Shown here: piece by piece, positions 1 through 8,622 of the stretch
Numbering within the stretch: the first letter of the stretch is position 1
Layout: the number at the start of each line of letters is the position of its first letter
Translations under genes and position numbers: made by a program
The notes under the pieces: model-generated
What the model saw: only the letters and a program-made list of their open reading frames with translations
Databases searched by the model: none
What the model was told of the DNA's origin: nothing
Source: Candidatus Pelagibacter communis
GTDB lineage: Bacteria > Pseudomonadota > Alphaproteobacteria > Pelagibacterales > Pelagibacteraceae
DNA: 64,000 bases
NCBI RefSeq assembly: GCF_001180225.1
Contig: NZ_CVST01000034.1
Location: 1-64,000 of the forward strand
Direction: 5' to 3'

Positions 1-334
1 TTTTTGATTTTAAATTAGTTCCGTGTTTTGTTGCTGTCGTAGGTTTTACAGAACTCATATCAATAACTGTTGAACCTGATTTTAAGTTGTCTAGAAAATC
101 TGAACTAGAAGTTATTGCATCTACCGCACTATCGTCAGTTAACATAGTAATGACAAAATCGCTGTCTTTAACTACATCACCTATAGTTTTTGAAATTTCT
201 GCACCAAACTCTTTTAATGGTTCTGCTTTTTCTATTGATCGATTGAACGCTTTTAATTTAATTCCAGATTTTAATATATTTTTAGCCATTGGAAGGCCCA
301 TCAAGCCTGTTCCAATAAATCCAATTGTTATCAT
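1..334 (-). CDS. beta-hydroxyacid dehydrogenase (3-hydroxyisobutyrate dehydrogenase / tartronate semialdehyde reductase family), N-terminal part
   Basis: Only the first 111 codons are in the window; the rest lies beyond the left edge. The protein opens with the Rossmann motif GFIGTGLMGLPMA (residues 4-16), typical of NAD(P)-dependent 3-hydroxyisobutyrate dehydrogenase and GarR-type tartronate semialdehyde reductase. The following part, with a MLTDDSAV strand and an IDMSSVKP segment, also fits the family. The ATG at 334 overlaps the TGA stop of the upstream TRAP gene (ATGA), so translation is probably coupled to the transporter. The placement suggests reduction of a hydroxyacid or semialdehyde derived from the TRAP substrate. 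The exact substrate cannot be read from this fragment. Confidence 0.85.
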   Translation of the reverse strand, partial: MITIGFIGTGLMGLPMAKNILKSGIKLKAFNRSIEKAEPLKEFGAEISKTIGDVVKDSDFVITMLTDDSAVDAITSSSDFLDNLKSGSTVIDMSSVKPTTATKHGTNLKSK

Positions 335-1653
335 GGTTTAGGTTTAAACTCGTGGAAATTTTGTGTCATTGCTTCAGGGAAGAACATAACACATGCTAAT
401 ACAATTAGCTGAATAACTATAAATGGAGCAAAACCTCTAAAAATATCTGTTAAAGATATGTGTGGGGGAGCAACCGATTTTAAATAGAAAGCGGCGGGCC
501 CAAATGGTGGACTTAAAAATGAAACCTGCATATTTACACAGAATAATATTCCAAACCAAATCGGATCAAAACCAAGTGCAATTACAATTGGTAAAAACAC
601 TGGCATTGCTAATAATACAATTCCAACCCAATCCATAAATGCTCCCATGATTAAGAACATAATTTGCATCATGAAAATTAAATACATTGGTTTTAAATCA
701 TACGCTAAAATTGTTTCAGCTACATATTTTGGACCACCAGCAAGAGAATAAGCTCCTGCTAAAACTGTTGCACCAAAAGTAATTGTCAAAATAGTTCCAG
801 ATGCTTTAAACGTTCGTGTTAATGCATCCTTAAATAAAAACCATGTCAGCTCTTTTCTTGCAAAGATAATTATTAAAGTAGCAACAACACCCATTCCCGC
901 AGCTTCAGTAATACCAGTCATTCCAGAATAAATTGAACCTAATACAATAATTACTATTCCAATTGGTGGAAGTAGACCTGGAAGGTAAGACATTTTCTCT
1001 TTTAAAGTTAAAGCCGGCTCATCACTCAATGGAGCTAAATGAGGTTGTAACCTTGTTCTAATAAGAATGTATGTAATGATTAAACCCGAGATCATTAAAC
1101 CTGGAACAATTGCTTCTTGGAATAACATCGTAATAGAAGTCTCTGTTGTTAATCCATAAATAATTAAAACAATTGATGGAGGTATCATTGTTCCTAAAGA
1201 TCCAGATGCACAAATAATACCAATAGACATGTCTTGATCATATTTAAGTCTTAACATTTGCGGTAATGCAATTAATCCTAATAAAACTATTTCTCCTCCA
1301 ATAATTCCACTCATTGCAGCCATAATGGTTGCCATGATTGCAGTAACTACACCTACTCCACCTCTAGTTTTTCTTAACCATGCGTTTAAAGCATCATAAA
1401 GATCTCTTGCAATGTTCGAGCGTTCGAGCAAGGAGGCCATAAAGATAAATAAAGGTACTGACAAAAATGAATAAGTTACAACTAATGAGTAATACCTTGA
1501 AAGCAATATTCCTAATGCATGCTCACCTATATATAAAAATACCAGTACTGCACCCATAAAACCTGATGCAAATCCCATCGGAACACCAATAGATATTAGT
1601 GCTAATAATCCCACTATTAATATTATCGAAAGTGTTCCTATTTCAAATTCCAT
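331..1653 (-). CDS. dctM: TRAP transporter large permease DctM
   Basis: This 440-aa, almost entirely hydrophobic protein has the length and pattern of the DctM subunit, the ion-coupled translocation channel of TRAP transporters in the inner membrane. Family landmarks are visible: a SVPLFIFMA segment near residue 65, the ASGSLGTMIPPS loop near residue 150, and a late FLSPPFGPAAFYLK stretch near residue 380. It lies one base downstream of dctQ, and its TGA overlaps the ATG of the following hydroxyacid dehydrogenase, so the four genes read as one minus-strand operon. The ligand is set by DctP; the neighbours suggest a sugar acid or other hydroxy-carboxylate. Confidence 0.95.
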   Translation of the reverse strand: MEFEIGTLSIILIVGLLALISIGVPMGFASGFMGAVLVFLYIGEHALGILLSRYYSLVVTYSFLSVPLFIFMASLLERSNIARDLYDALNAWLRKTRGGVGVVTAIMATIMAAMSGIIGGEIVLLGLIALPQMLRLKYDQDMSIGIICASGSLGTMIPPSIVLIIYGLTTETSITMLFQEAIVPGLMISGLIITYILIRTRLQPHLAPLSDEPALTLKEKMSYLPGLLPPIGIVIIVLGSIYSGMTGITEAAGMGVVATLIIIFARKELTWFLFKDALTRTFKASGTILTITFGATVLAGAYSLAGGPKYVAETILAYDLKPMYLIFMMQIMFLIMGAFMDWVGIVLLAMPVFLPIVIALGFDPIWFGILFCVNMQVSFLSPPFGPAAFYLKSVAPPHISLTDIFRGFAPFIVIQLIVLACVMFFPEAMTQNFHEFKPKP

Positions 1654-1654
1654 C

Positions 1655-2224
1655 TTACTTTAATTCTTTTGAAGGGTCGTATTGTTTCTCTTTTGGATTT
1701 CTCCAATCAATGATTAGGTTATTTACAGATTGAACTGCAATAAGAAATACACATAAAAGTGTAAGTGGTTTCATTGTAGCTGGAATTGGAGGATCCCAAT
1801 AAGTTGCAAATCTCTCCCAGGTAGTGAAAGATCTGTGTGCATCTTCCCATCCACCATAAATTACTGCTGTAGCAAAAAGAACAATAATTATAGTACTAAT
1901 TAAGTCAAAAATTCTTTGAGTTGGTCTTCCAACCCAGTCGTAAAGTAAAACTATTCTAATATGGCTTCTTAATCTTGTTGCATATATTCCACCAACTAAA
2001 TAGCAAACACCCGCAAGCCACAAACATAACTCATTAGCCCATAAAGTTGGCTTAAATAAAACATATCTCATAAAAATTTCATACATCATCACAACTACAA
2101 TTACAGGGATAAGATATTTTATTGTGTGACTTAAAAATAAGGAAACTCTATCAATCCAATTAATTGGAAAATCATCTTTACTCGCTACTTTTTCGTTTTG
2201 TTCTTGTAACTCTTTATCTATCAT
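1655..2224 (-). CDS. dctQ: TRAP transporter small permease DctQ
   Basis: This 189-aa protein has four predicted membrane segments, at roughly residues 30-50, 63-80, 105-125 and 155-170, matching the small TRAP subunit. The motif YEIFMRYVLFKPTLWANELCLWL around residues 48-70 (only the key part is quoted) carries the Arg-Tyr and Trp-x-x-Glu features common in DctQ. It sits between dctP and dctM. The 60-bp gap to dctP contains a strong hairpin (2250-2272) that probably sets different expression levels for binding protein and membrane parts. Assignment is firm; the substrate is unknown. Confidence 0.92.
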   Translation of the reverse strand: MIDKELQEQNEKVASKDDFPINWIDRVSLFLSHTIKYLIPVIVVVMMYEIFMRYVLFKPTLWANELCLWLAGVCYLVGGIYATRLRSHIRIVLLYDWVGRPTQRIFDLISTIIIVLFATAVIYGGWEDAHRSFTTWERFATYWDPPIPATMKPLTLLCVFLIAVQSVNNLIIDWRNPKEKQYDPSKELK

Positions 2225-2249
2225 TGAGTAAAAATTTTAGATTTTATTC

Positions 2250-2272
2250 GAAGGGCCTTTTTCAGGCCCTTC
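2250..2272 (-). terminator. intercistronic hairpin between dctP and dctQ
   Basis: On the minus strand GAAGGGCCT pairs with AGGCCCTTC across the 5-nt loop GAAAA, a perfect 9-bp GC-rich stem. No clear U-run follows, so it is more likely a 3'-end stabiliser or partial attenuator that keeps dctP mRNA more abundant than dctQM than a full terminator. The hairpin is seen directly; the role is inferred from other binding-protein operons. Confidence 0.75.
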
Positions 2273-2284
2273 AAAATTTATTTA

Positions 2285-3301
2285 TTACATAATACCATTA
2301 GCTTTCATGTAAGCTTTGTGTATTTCGATTAAAGCCGCAGCTTCTGGAGATTTAGTCTTCCATTCTTCCCAAGCAGCAAGTGCAGCTGTTCTGAATTTAA
2401 GTCTATCTTCTCTAGACCAGTCATGAAGAGTAACGCCCATTTCTTTTAAAGCTTTTACAGCTTCAGCATTTTTTCTCTCAACTAAGCTAGTAATAGTTCT
2501 TCCAGCGATTTCTATTCCAGCTTTCATAGCACCTTTCTCATGAGGCTTTAACTTGTTCCATACTTTTGTGTTACAAGCTAAGTGGTCAGCCGGCATAGAG
2601 TGGAAACCTGGATATGTAGCATATTTATTTTGCTCATAGTGTCCACCAGCATAGTTAGTTGCTAAAGATGAATAGTCAGCACCATCGATTAGACCAGTTT
2701 GTAAAGCTGTAGGAACTTCACCAAAGTCCATAACGATTGGCTTAGCACCTAAAGTTGTAAAGATCATACTTTCCATTCCTGGAGGTGATCTAAATTTAAA
2801 GTCTTTCAATGAAGCAACATCTGGAATTGGTCTGCTAGATATTAAAGACTCGTGTCCTGGTATCCACCAACCAATTAAAGTCATTCCATATTTGTTGTAT
2901 AATGCATCAACAGCTTCTTGAGCACCTGGGTAGTTCAAGAATTCATATTGTTGGTATGGGTTATCATATCCACCCATTACATCACCTGCGAATTGGAACG
3001 CTGCATTTTTACCAGTTTGGTAACCAGCACCAGTCATATCACAATCGATAATTCCAGTTTGTGCAGAGTTAAATACCTCAGCAGATTTACCTGTTACTGA
3101 AGATGAGTAGAACATTTCAATTTTCAAGCTTCCACCAGAAAACTTTTCTACATTTTTTGCGAACTGAGCCGCAACTTCACCATTTGGTGAGCTAGCAGTA
3201 AAGTGAGTTTCAATCTTTAAAGTCTTTGCATTTGCAGAGCCGAATAAAGCAACTGAAACCATAGCCACCGCTGCTAAAGTTTTAGATATTAATTTAAACA
3301 T
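2285..3301 (-). CDS. dctP: TRAP transporter substrate-binding protein DctP
   Basis: This is the periplasmic solute receptor of the TRAP system. I place the start at 3301 (338 aa) and not at the upstream in-frame ATG at 3340. The later ATG has a good GAGGAAG ribosome site and begins directly with a signal peptide (basic MFKLISK, hydrophobic core, cleavage after GSANA). The mature part shows family features: ETHFTASSPNGE at the start, a SRPI segment, then FRSPPGMES and the conserved Arg region that binds carboxylates. It is first in its operon and is followed by a strong hairpin. The neighbouring sugar-acid enzymes make an aldonate or uronate ligand plausible but not shown. Confidence 0.93.
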   Translation of the reverse strand: MFKLISKTLAAVAMVSVALFGSANAKTLKIETHFTASSPNGEVAAQFAKNVEKFSGGSLKIEMFYSSSVTGKSAEVFNSAQTGIIDCDMTGAGYQTGKNAAFQFAGDVMGGYDNPYQQYEFLNYPGAQEAVDALYNKYGMTLIGWWIPGHESLISSRPIPDVASLKDFKFRSPPGMESMIFTTLGAKPIVMDFGEVPTALQTGLIDGADYSSLATNYAGGHYEQNKYATYPGFHSMPADHLACNTKVWNKLKPHEKGAMKAGIEIAGRTITSLVERKNAEAVKALKEMGVTLHDWSREDRLKFRTAALAAWEEWKTKSPEAAALIEIHKAYMKANGIM

Positions 3302-3357
3302 TATCTTCCTCTCGTTTATGTTTTTTCGAAAGTTAATCATAAATGATTTTCTATTTC

Positions 3358-3375
3358 AATTAAATCGGTTTAATT
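3358..3375. promoter_or_regulatory. palindrome upstream of dctP, candidate operator
   Basis: AATTAAA and TTTAATT form 7-bp inverted arms around the centre TCGG, 57-74 bp upstream of the dctP start. An AT-rich stretch with TATAAT-like hexamers on the minus strand lies just beyond it. The symmetry suits a dimeric repressor such as a GntR-type regulator of sugar-acid genes, but no regulator gene lies beside it and such AT-rich palindromes can arise by chance. Confidence 0.35.
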
Positions 3376-3426
3376 ATTATATATAGAAATTATATATATT
3401 TTATAAACACAAAGACTAGAATTGTT

Positions 3427-4395
3427 CTAAACTACTTCTGAAATCAAGGGTTTTTTGTTAAAAAAACAATAAATATTATCAACTGCCATCATACTCATTG
3501 CAAGACGTGTTTCATGTGTCGCACTACCGACGTGAGGAAGGACAAAACAGTTATCTAATTGTAAGTATCTTTTATCTAAATTTGGTTCATTGTTAAAAAC
3601 ATCTAAGCCAGCTGCATAAATTTTTTTATTTTCTAATGCATCAATCAATGCATCGTCATCAATTGTTGAACCTCTTGATGTGTTTATAACGACCGCATGC
3701 TTAGGTAACAAACTAATTGTATCTTTATTAAGAATATATTTTGTTTCTGCGGTAGCTGGTGTGTGTATGCTTACAAAATCACAATTTGGTAACATAGAAT
3801 TTAAATCTGAGTAATATTTTGCACCATCCTCTAAATCTGCAGACAACTTATTTCTATTATAATAAATTATTTTCATGCCAAATGCTTTTGCACTTTTAGC
3901 AGCCATTCGTCCTATTCGTCCCATACCAATAATACCTAAAGTTTTGCCAGTAACTGAATTACCAATCATAAATTTAGTTAAGTCAGGTTTTTGATTTTTC
4001 CAATTATCAGTTCTAACTAAATTATAAGCTTCGCCAATTCTTCTTGATGCAGCTAATATTAAAAGAATAGTTAGTTCTGCAACAGCTTCGTTTAATACAT
4101 TGGGTGTATTGGTAACTTTTATTTTTTTTTCTAAAGCAGAGTTAACAGAGATATTATCGTACCCTACTCCTACCTGAGCAATGATTTTTAATTTACCATT
4201 CAGATTATTAAAAAAATTTTCTCCAATTTTATCAAATCCTGTAGAAATCATCCCATCATAGTTATTTATTATCTTAATTAACTCACTTTCTGGAATTGGC
4301 TCGTCTTTTGGATTTAATGTTACATCAAATTCTTTGCTTAATTTTTCTTCTGCTAAATCTGAAATTTTTCTAGAAACTAATATCTTGGGTTTCAT
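3427..4395 (-). CDS. D-2-hydroxyacid dehydrogenase (glyoxylate/hydroxypyruvate reductase type)
   Basis: At 322 aa this matches the NAD(P)-dependent D-isomer 2-hydroxyacid dehydrogenases. The dinucleotide motif GIIGMGRIG lies near residue 155. The catalytic triad is recognisable: Arg in NTSRGSTID (about 240), Glu in DVFNNEP (about 268) and His in LPHVGSAT (about 288). It probably interconverts glyoxylate/glycolate or hydroxypyruvate/glycerate. The gene directly abuts the upstream dehydratase with no gap, so the two are surely co-transcribed. That pairing suggests it handles a 2-keto acid product of sugar-acid breakdown. The precise substrate cannot be determined from motifs. Confidence 0.9.
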   Translation of the reverse strand: MKPKILVSRKISDLAEEKLSKEFDVTLNPKDEPIPESELIKIINNYDGMISTGFDKIGENFFNNLNGKLKIIAQVGVGYDNISVNSALEKKIKVTNTPNVLNEAVAELTILLILAASRRIGEAYNLVRTDNWKNQKPDLTKFMIGNSVTGKTLGIIGMGRIGRMAAKSAKAFGMKIIYYNRNKLSADLEDGAKYYSDLNSMLPNCDFVSIHTPATAETKYILNKDTISLLPKHAVVINTSRGSTIDDDALIDALENKKIYAAGLDVFNNEPNLDKRYLQLDNCFVLPHVGSATHETRLAMSMMAVDNIYCFFNKKPLISEVV

Positions 4396-6180
4396 TTAAT
4401 GTGAGTCTCTAGGTAAACCTTTTGTATGAGATACATCCAAATATTTTCCTCTAGAATTAATACAAGCACCATCATCTAATTGACCTACAGTATTTCTGAA
4501 TATTTCTTGCCAAGGTGTTTGATTATTTGCTTTAAATTTCTTTCTATTTTTTCTTCGCTTCTTAAACTCAGCCTGAGGAATTAGTAAATCAACCCTTCTC
4601 TTATTTAGATCAATTTTAATTTTATCACCTGTTTTAACTATTCCAAGATCTCCTCCAACTGCAGACTCTGGTGATACATGAAGTATTGAAGGACTTTCAG
4701 AAGTTCCACTTTGTCTTCCATCTCCTAAAGTAGGTAGATGTCTAATACCTTTTTTTAGCAATCTGTCAGGTGGTTGCATATTAACTACTTCTGCAGAACC
4801 TGGGTAGCCTACTGGACCACATCCTCTAACAATTAAAATTGAGTTCTCATCAATTTTTAATTTCTTGTCATTAAGTCTTTTGTGGTAATCCTCAGGACCT
4901 TCAAAAACAATTGCCTTACATTCAAAAGCATTAGGGTGTTTTGGGTTTGATAGATATTGATCTCTAAATTCTTTACTGATTACTGATGTTTTCATTATTG
5001 CAGATGAGAAGAAATTACTTCTCATAACTAAGAAACCAGCTTTTTCAGTTAGAGCATTTTTAAATGTTTTAATTACTTTGCTATCTACATCAATTTTCTT
5101 TTTCAAATTTTCACCTACTGTTTTTCCAGTTACAGTTTTTATATTGGTGTGAATTTTTTTATTCTTAATTAATTCTTTCATAACTGCTGGTATTGCCCCT
5201 GCTCTGTGAAAACTTTCCATTAAATATTCACCAGCTGGCTGACAGTTAACTAGCAAAGGAATATCGTGTCCTAATTTTTGCCAATCAGATAAATCAAACT
5301 TAATTCCCATATGTTTAGCTATTGCACTTAAATGTGTTGTGCAGTTACTTGATCCACCTATTGCGCTTGCAACTACTACTGCGTTTTCAAATGCTTTACG
5401 TGTCATAATTTTTGATGGTGTTAATTCTTCATGAACCATTCCAACAATTCTTTTTCCAGTTTCATATGAAATCTGTTCTCTTTCTCTATAAGGTGCAGGA
5501 ATTACAGCTCCTCCAGGTAGGGACATGCCTAAAGCTTCTGCAACTGAATTCATAGAAGATGCTGTTCCCATAGTATTGCAATGACCAGCGCTTGGCGCAG
5601 AAGATGCAACCATGTCCATAAATTCTTCGTATTTAATTTCTCCCTTAGCTAACATTTTTCTAGCTTCCCAAACTACTAATCCAGATCCGGCAAGTTTTCC
5701 TTTGTAAACTCCATCTAACATTGGGCCACCTGAAAGAACTATTGCGGGAATATTAACTGTGGCTGCTGCCATTAATGCTGCAGGAGTAGTTTTATCACAC
5801 CCTGTAGTTAAAATAACTCCATCGATTGGATAACCATATAAAACTTCTACCAAAGATAAATAAGATAGATTTCTGTCCAACATAGCTGTTGGTCTTTTTC
5901 CAGTTTCTTGAATAGGATGAGTTGGAAATTCCATTGGAATTCCTCCAGCTCTTCTGATCCCATCTTTAATTCTTTTTGTTAAAGACATAAAATGTCTGTT
6001 ACATGGAGAAAGATCACTGCCTGATTGAGCAATACCTATAATTGGATTTCCAGATTGCAATTCTTTTCTTGTAAGACCATAATTTAAGTACCTTTCTAAA
6101 TATAAAGCCGTCATGTCAGGGTTTTTTGGATTATTGAACCACTGTTGACTTCGGAAACTCTTTTTTCTTTTTTTAGGCAT
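4396..6180 (-). CDS. IlvD/Edd family dehydratase, sugar-acid (aldonate) type
   Basis: This 594-aa member of the dihydroxy-acid/6-phosphogluconate dehydratase family has the usual length of the L-arabonate/D-xylonate dehydratases. Cysteines expected to hold the Fe-S cluster are present: C60 (SDLSPCNRH), C128 (TTGCDKTTPA) and C201 (GHCNTMGTA). K130 after C128 is the lysine that is carbamylated in characterised members. Its place next to a D-2-hydroxyacid dehydrogenase and divergent from a UxaA-type dehydratase, with no branched-chain amino acid genes nearby, favours a sugar-acid dehydratase over IlvD itself. The N-terminus is basic (MPKKRKKSFR). The 46 bp to the divergent UxaA-type start leaves little room for two promoters. 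Confidence 0.88.
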   Translation of the reverse strand: MPKKRKKSFRSQQWFNNPKNPDMTALYLERYLNYGLTRKELQSGNPIIGIAQSGSDLSPCNRHFMSLTKRIKDGIRRAGGIPMEFPTHPIQETGKRPTAMLDRNLSYLSLVEVLYGYPIDGVILTTGCDKTTPAALMAAATVNIPAIVLSGGPMLDGVYKGKLAGSGLVVWEARKMLAKGEIKYEEFMDMVASSAPSAGHCNTMGTASSMNSVAEALGMSLPGGAVIPAPYREREQISYETGKRIVGMVHEELTPSKIMTRKAFENAVVVASAIGGSSNCTTHLSAIAKHMGIKFDLSDWQKLGHDIPLLVNCQPAGEYLMESFHRAGAIPAVMKELIKNKKIHTNIKTVTGKTVGENLKKKIDVDSKVIKTFKNALTEKAGFLVMRSNFFSSAIMKTSVISKEFRDQYLSNPKHPNAFECKAIVFEGPEDYHKRLNDKKLKIDENSILIVRGCGPVGYPGSAEVVNMQPPDRLLKKGIRHLPTLGDGRQSGTSESPSILHVSPESAVGGDLGIVKTGDKIKIDLNKRRVDLLIPQAEFKKRRKNRKKFKANNQTPWQEIFRNTVGQLDDGACINSRGKYLDVSHTKGLPRDSH

Positions 6181-6226
6181 AATTAATATAATGGTTTGTT
6201 TAAGTTATTGGTTATATAATAAATTT

Positions 6227-7732
6227 ATGAATAATCTAATAGTTTTAAATGGCAATGACAATGTTGGCGTAAGTCAATTTATCATACCAGAAAAAACTAA
6301 AATTGAAGGACATAATATAAGTACGTTGGATCCAATCCCTTTTGGTCACAAAGTATGTTTAAAAGAGATTAAAAAAGGTGATCCTATTATTAAATATGAT
6401 CAAATTATTGGATTTGCTTTAAATGATATTAAACCTGGAGAACATGTTCACTCTCATAATTTAGAATTTAGAGAATTTAAAAGAGATTTCAAAGTAACTG
6501 ATAAATCAAATAATATTGAAGAAAAAGCAGACACTTTTTTCAATGGAATATTAAGAGATAACGGCCAAGTAGCTACGAGAAATTATATTGGAATAGTGAG
6601 TACCGTTAATTGCTCTGCAACAGTTACTAAAATGATTGTTGAAAAAATAAAATATTCAGAAATTTTAAAAGATTATCCAAATATAGATGGAATTGTGCCT
6701 ATTACTCACTCAACAGGATGTGGAATGAATACTGAAAGTGAGGGAATGCAAATTTTTCAAAGAACGATTGATGGTTTTAAAAATCATCCAAATTTTTCTC
6801 ATGTTTTTGTTATAGGTTTAGGTTGTGAATGTGCTCAGGTAAGTTTATTTGATGAGTCTCTTAAAAAACACAATAGAATTCACTTCTTAACTATCCAAGA
6901 TGAAGGTGGAACTAAAAAAATTGTTGATAAAGTATTATCTCAAATAAAAAATCTTTTATCTGAAGCAAATAATGTTCAAAGAACATCTCAGCCTGTTAGT
7001 CATTTAACTTTAGCCTTACAATGTGGAGGATCTGATGGTTATTCAGGAATTACAGCTAATCCTGCATTGGGAGTGGCTGCGGATCTTTTGGTTAAAAAAG
7101 GTGGAAGTTCAATTTTATCTGAAACTCCAGAAATTTATGGGGCAGAACATTTATTGATTAATAGAGCTAATTCACAAAAAACTGCAGATAAATTAATAAA
7201 AAGAATTGAGTGGTGGAGACATTATACATCAATAAACAATAGTTCTATGGATAATAACCCTGCACCTGGAAATAAAAAAGGAGGGCTTACAACTATTTTA
7301 GAAAAATCTTTAGGAGCAGTTGCTAAAGGTGGAAACTCAATTTTACAAGATGTATTGAATTATGCTGAACCTCTTAAAAATAAAGGTTTCAATTTTATGG
7401 ATTCACCTGGATATGATCCAGTATCTGTTACAGGGCAAGTTGCATCAGGCGCAAATGTAATTTGTTTTACAACTGGAAGAGGATCTTGTTTTGGATGTAA
7501 GCCAGTACCAAGTTTAAAACTCTCAACTAATTCAGCAATGTTTGAAAAAATGTCGGAAGATATGGATATTAATTGTGGAACAATAGCTGAAGGAAAAGAA
7601 AAAGTTGAAGAAGTTGGTCAAAAAATATTTGAATTAGTAGTAAATACTGCATCAGGAAATAAATCTAAGAGTGAAATCAATGGCTACGGTGACGAGGAGT
7701 TTAATCCTTGGCAAGTAGGCGTTGTAATGTAA
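6227..7732 (+). CDS. UxaA-family dehydratase (altronate or galactarate dehydratase)
   Basis: The protein joins an N-terminal SAF domain (about residues 1-90) to the large UxaA/GarD catalytic domain. The SAF part shows the DNVGV motif, then FGHKVCL and a HVHSHN ending. The catalytic part has HSTGCGMNTE, LGCECAQ, LQCGGSDGYSG and a late GRGSCFGCKPVPS segment. I start at ATG 6227 (501 aa) because homology begins at once; an upstream ATG at 6191 would add 12 odd residues. UxaA dehydrates D-altronate to 2-keto-3-deoxygluconate and GarD dehydrates galactarate; motifs do not decide between them. The GarR-like genes nearby slightly favour the galactarate/glucarate route. Confidence 0.88.
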   Translation: MNNLIVLNGNDNVGVSQFIIPEKTKIEGHNISTLDPIPFGHKVCLKEIKKGDPIIKYDQIIGFALNDIKPGEHVHSHNLEFREFKRDFKVTDKSNNIEEKADTFFNGILRDNGQVATRNYIGIVSTVNCSATVTKMIVEKIKYSEILKDYPNIDGIVPITHSTGCGMNTESEGMQIFQRTIDGFKNHPNFSHVFVIGLGCECAQVSLFDESLKKHNRIHFLTIQDEGGTKKIVDKVLSQIKNLLSEANNVQRTSQPVSHLTLALQCGGSDGYSGITANPALGVAADLLVKKGGSSILSETPEIYGAEHLLINRANSQKTADKLIKRIEWWRHYTSINNSSMDNNPAPGNKKGGLTTILEKSLGAVAKGGNSILQDVLNYAEPLKNKGFNFMDSPGYDPVSVTGQVASGANVICFTTGRGSCFGCKPVPSLKLSTNSAMFEKMSEDMDINCGTIAEGKEKVEEVGQKIFELVVNTASGNKSKSEINGYGDEEFNPWQVGVVM

Positions 7733-7745
7733 AAATTTTCCTAAA

Positions 7746-8609
7746 GTGCAAAATCAAACATCTTTATTAAATGTAATTTTATTAGCTGCTGGTGGTTTCT
7801 TTATGTTTGTTTGTATGGACTCTACAGCAAAATACCTGGGAACAGTAATGCCTGTTACACAAGCAATTTGGGGAAGATTTTTTTTTCATTTAGTATCTTT
7901 AATTGTATTTTTTTTAATATTTAAGCCGAAAGTAAACTTAAAAAAAAATTTTAAAGTTCAAATAATTAGATCATCATTAATGGTGACAGCTACATCGTTT
8001 ATGTTTTTTTCTCTTCAAAAGTTTGACCTAGTAGATATTTATGTAGTTTTCTTTACAGCCCCATTAATCGTTGCTTTGCTTTCTGCTTATTTTTTAAAAG
8101 ATATTTTGACTTTTAAAGGAATTCTTTTGATGCTCCTTAGTTTTAGTTCAATTGTTTATTCTTTAAGTCCTAGCATGAAAATATTTAGTATAGATTTAAT
8201 TTTTCCAATTGTTCCACCTATATGTTGGGCACTTTACCAATTTTTTACAAAAGTTGTATCGAGTGATAACGATCCATTTGCAGCAATATTTTATACTTCT
8301 ATTTTAGGAGCAATAATATTTAGTGTTTATATTTTTTTTAACTGGGAACCATTAAGTAATAATATTTTTTGGTTATACTTAGCACTGCTTGGTATTGCAG
8401 GCTTTGTAAGTCATTCTTTAATTATATATGCAATTCAATTATCAAATTTATCTTTTGTAACAAATTTTCAATATTCTCAATTAGTTTGGTCTACAATTTT
8501 TAATTTTTTCATTTTTGGTGTACCTTTTGATGTAAATAAGATTGCGGGTGTTGTGGGTGTAATAATATTTGGTTTATTATTTATAAGAACTGAAGGTAAA
8601 AAAAGTTAA
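7746..8609 (+). CDS. EamA/DMT-family transporter
   Basis: This is a 287-aa integral membrane protein with about ten hydrophobic helices in two EamA repeats, as in the drug/metabolite transporter superfamily. The first repeat opens with a typical FMFVCMDSTAKYLG helix, and TQAIWGRFFFH follows near residue 40. The start is a GTG at 7746 without a clear ribosome site; it follows the UxaA gene by only 13 bp. It lies between two catabolic genes of the sugar-acid block, so uptake or efflux of a related acid is possible. DMT substrates cannot be predicted from sequence. Confidence 0.85.
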   Translation: MQNQTSLLNVILLAAGGFFMFVCMDSTAKYLGTVMPVTQAIWGRFFFHLVSLIVFFLIFKPKVNLKKNFKVQIIRSSLMVTATSFMFFSLQKFDLVDIYVVFFTAPLIVALLSAYFLKDILTFKGILLMLLSFSSIVYSLSPSMKIFSIDLIFPIVPPICWALYQFFTKVVSSDNDPFAAIFYTSILGAIIFSVYIFFNWEPLSNNIFWLYLALLGIAGFVSHSLIIYAIQLSNLSFVTNFQYSQLVWSTIFNFFIFGVPFDVNKIAGVVGVIIFGLLFIRTEGKKS

Positions 8610-8622
8610 ATTAGGAGGTTGG

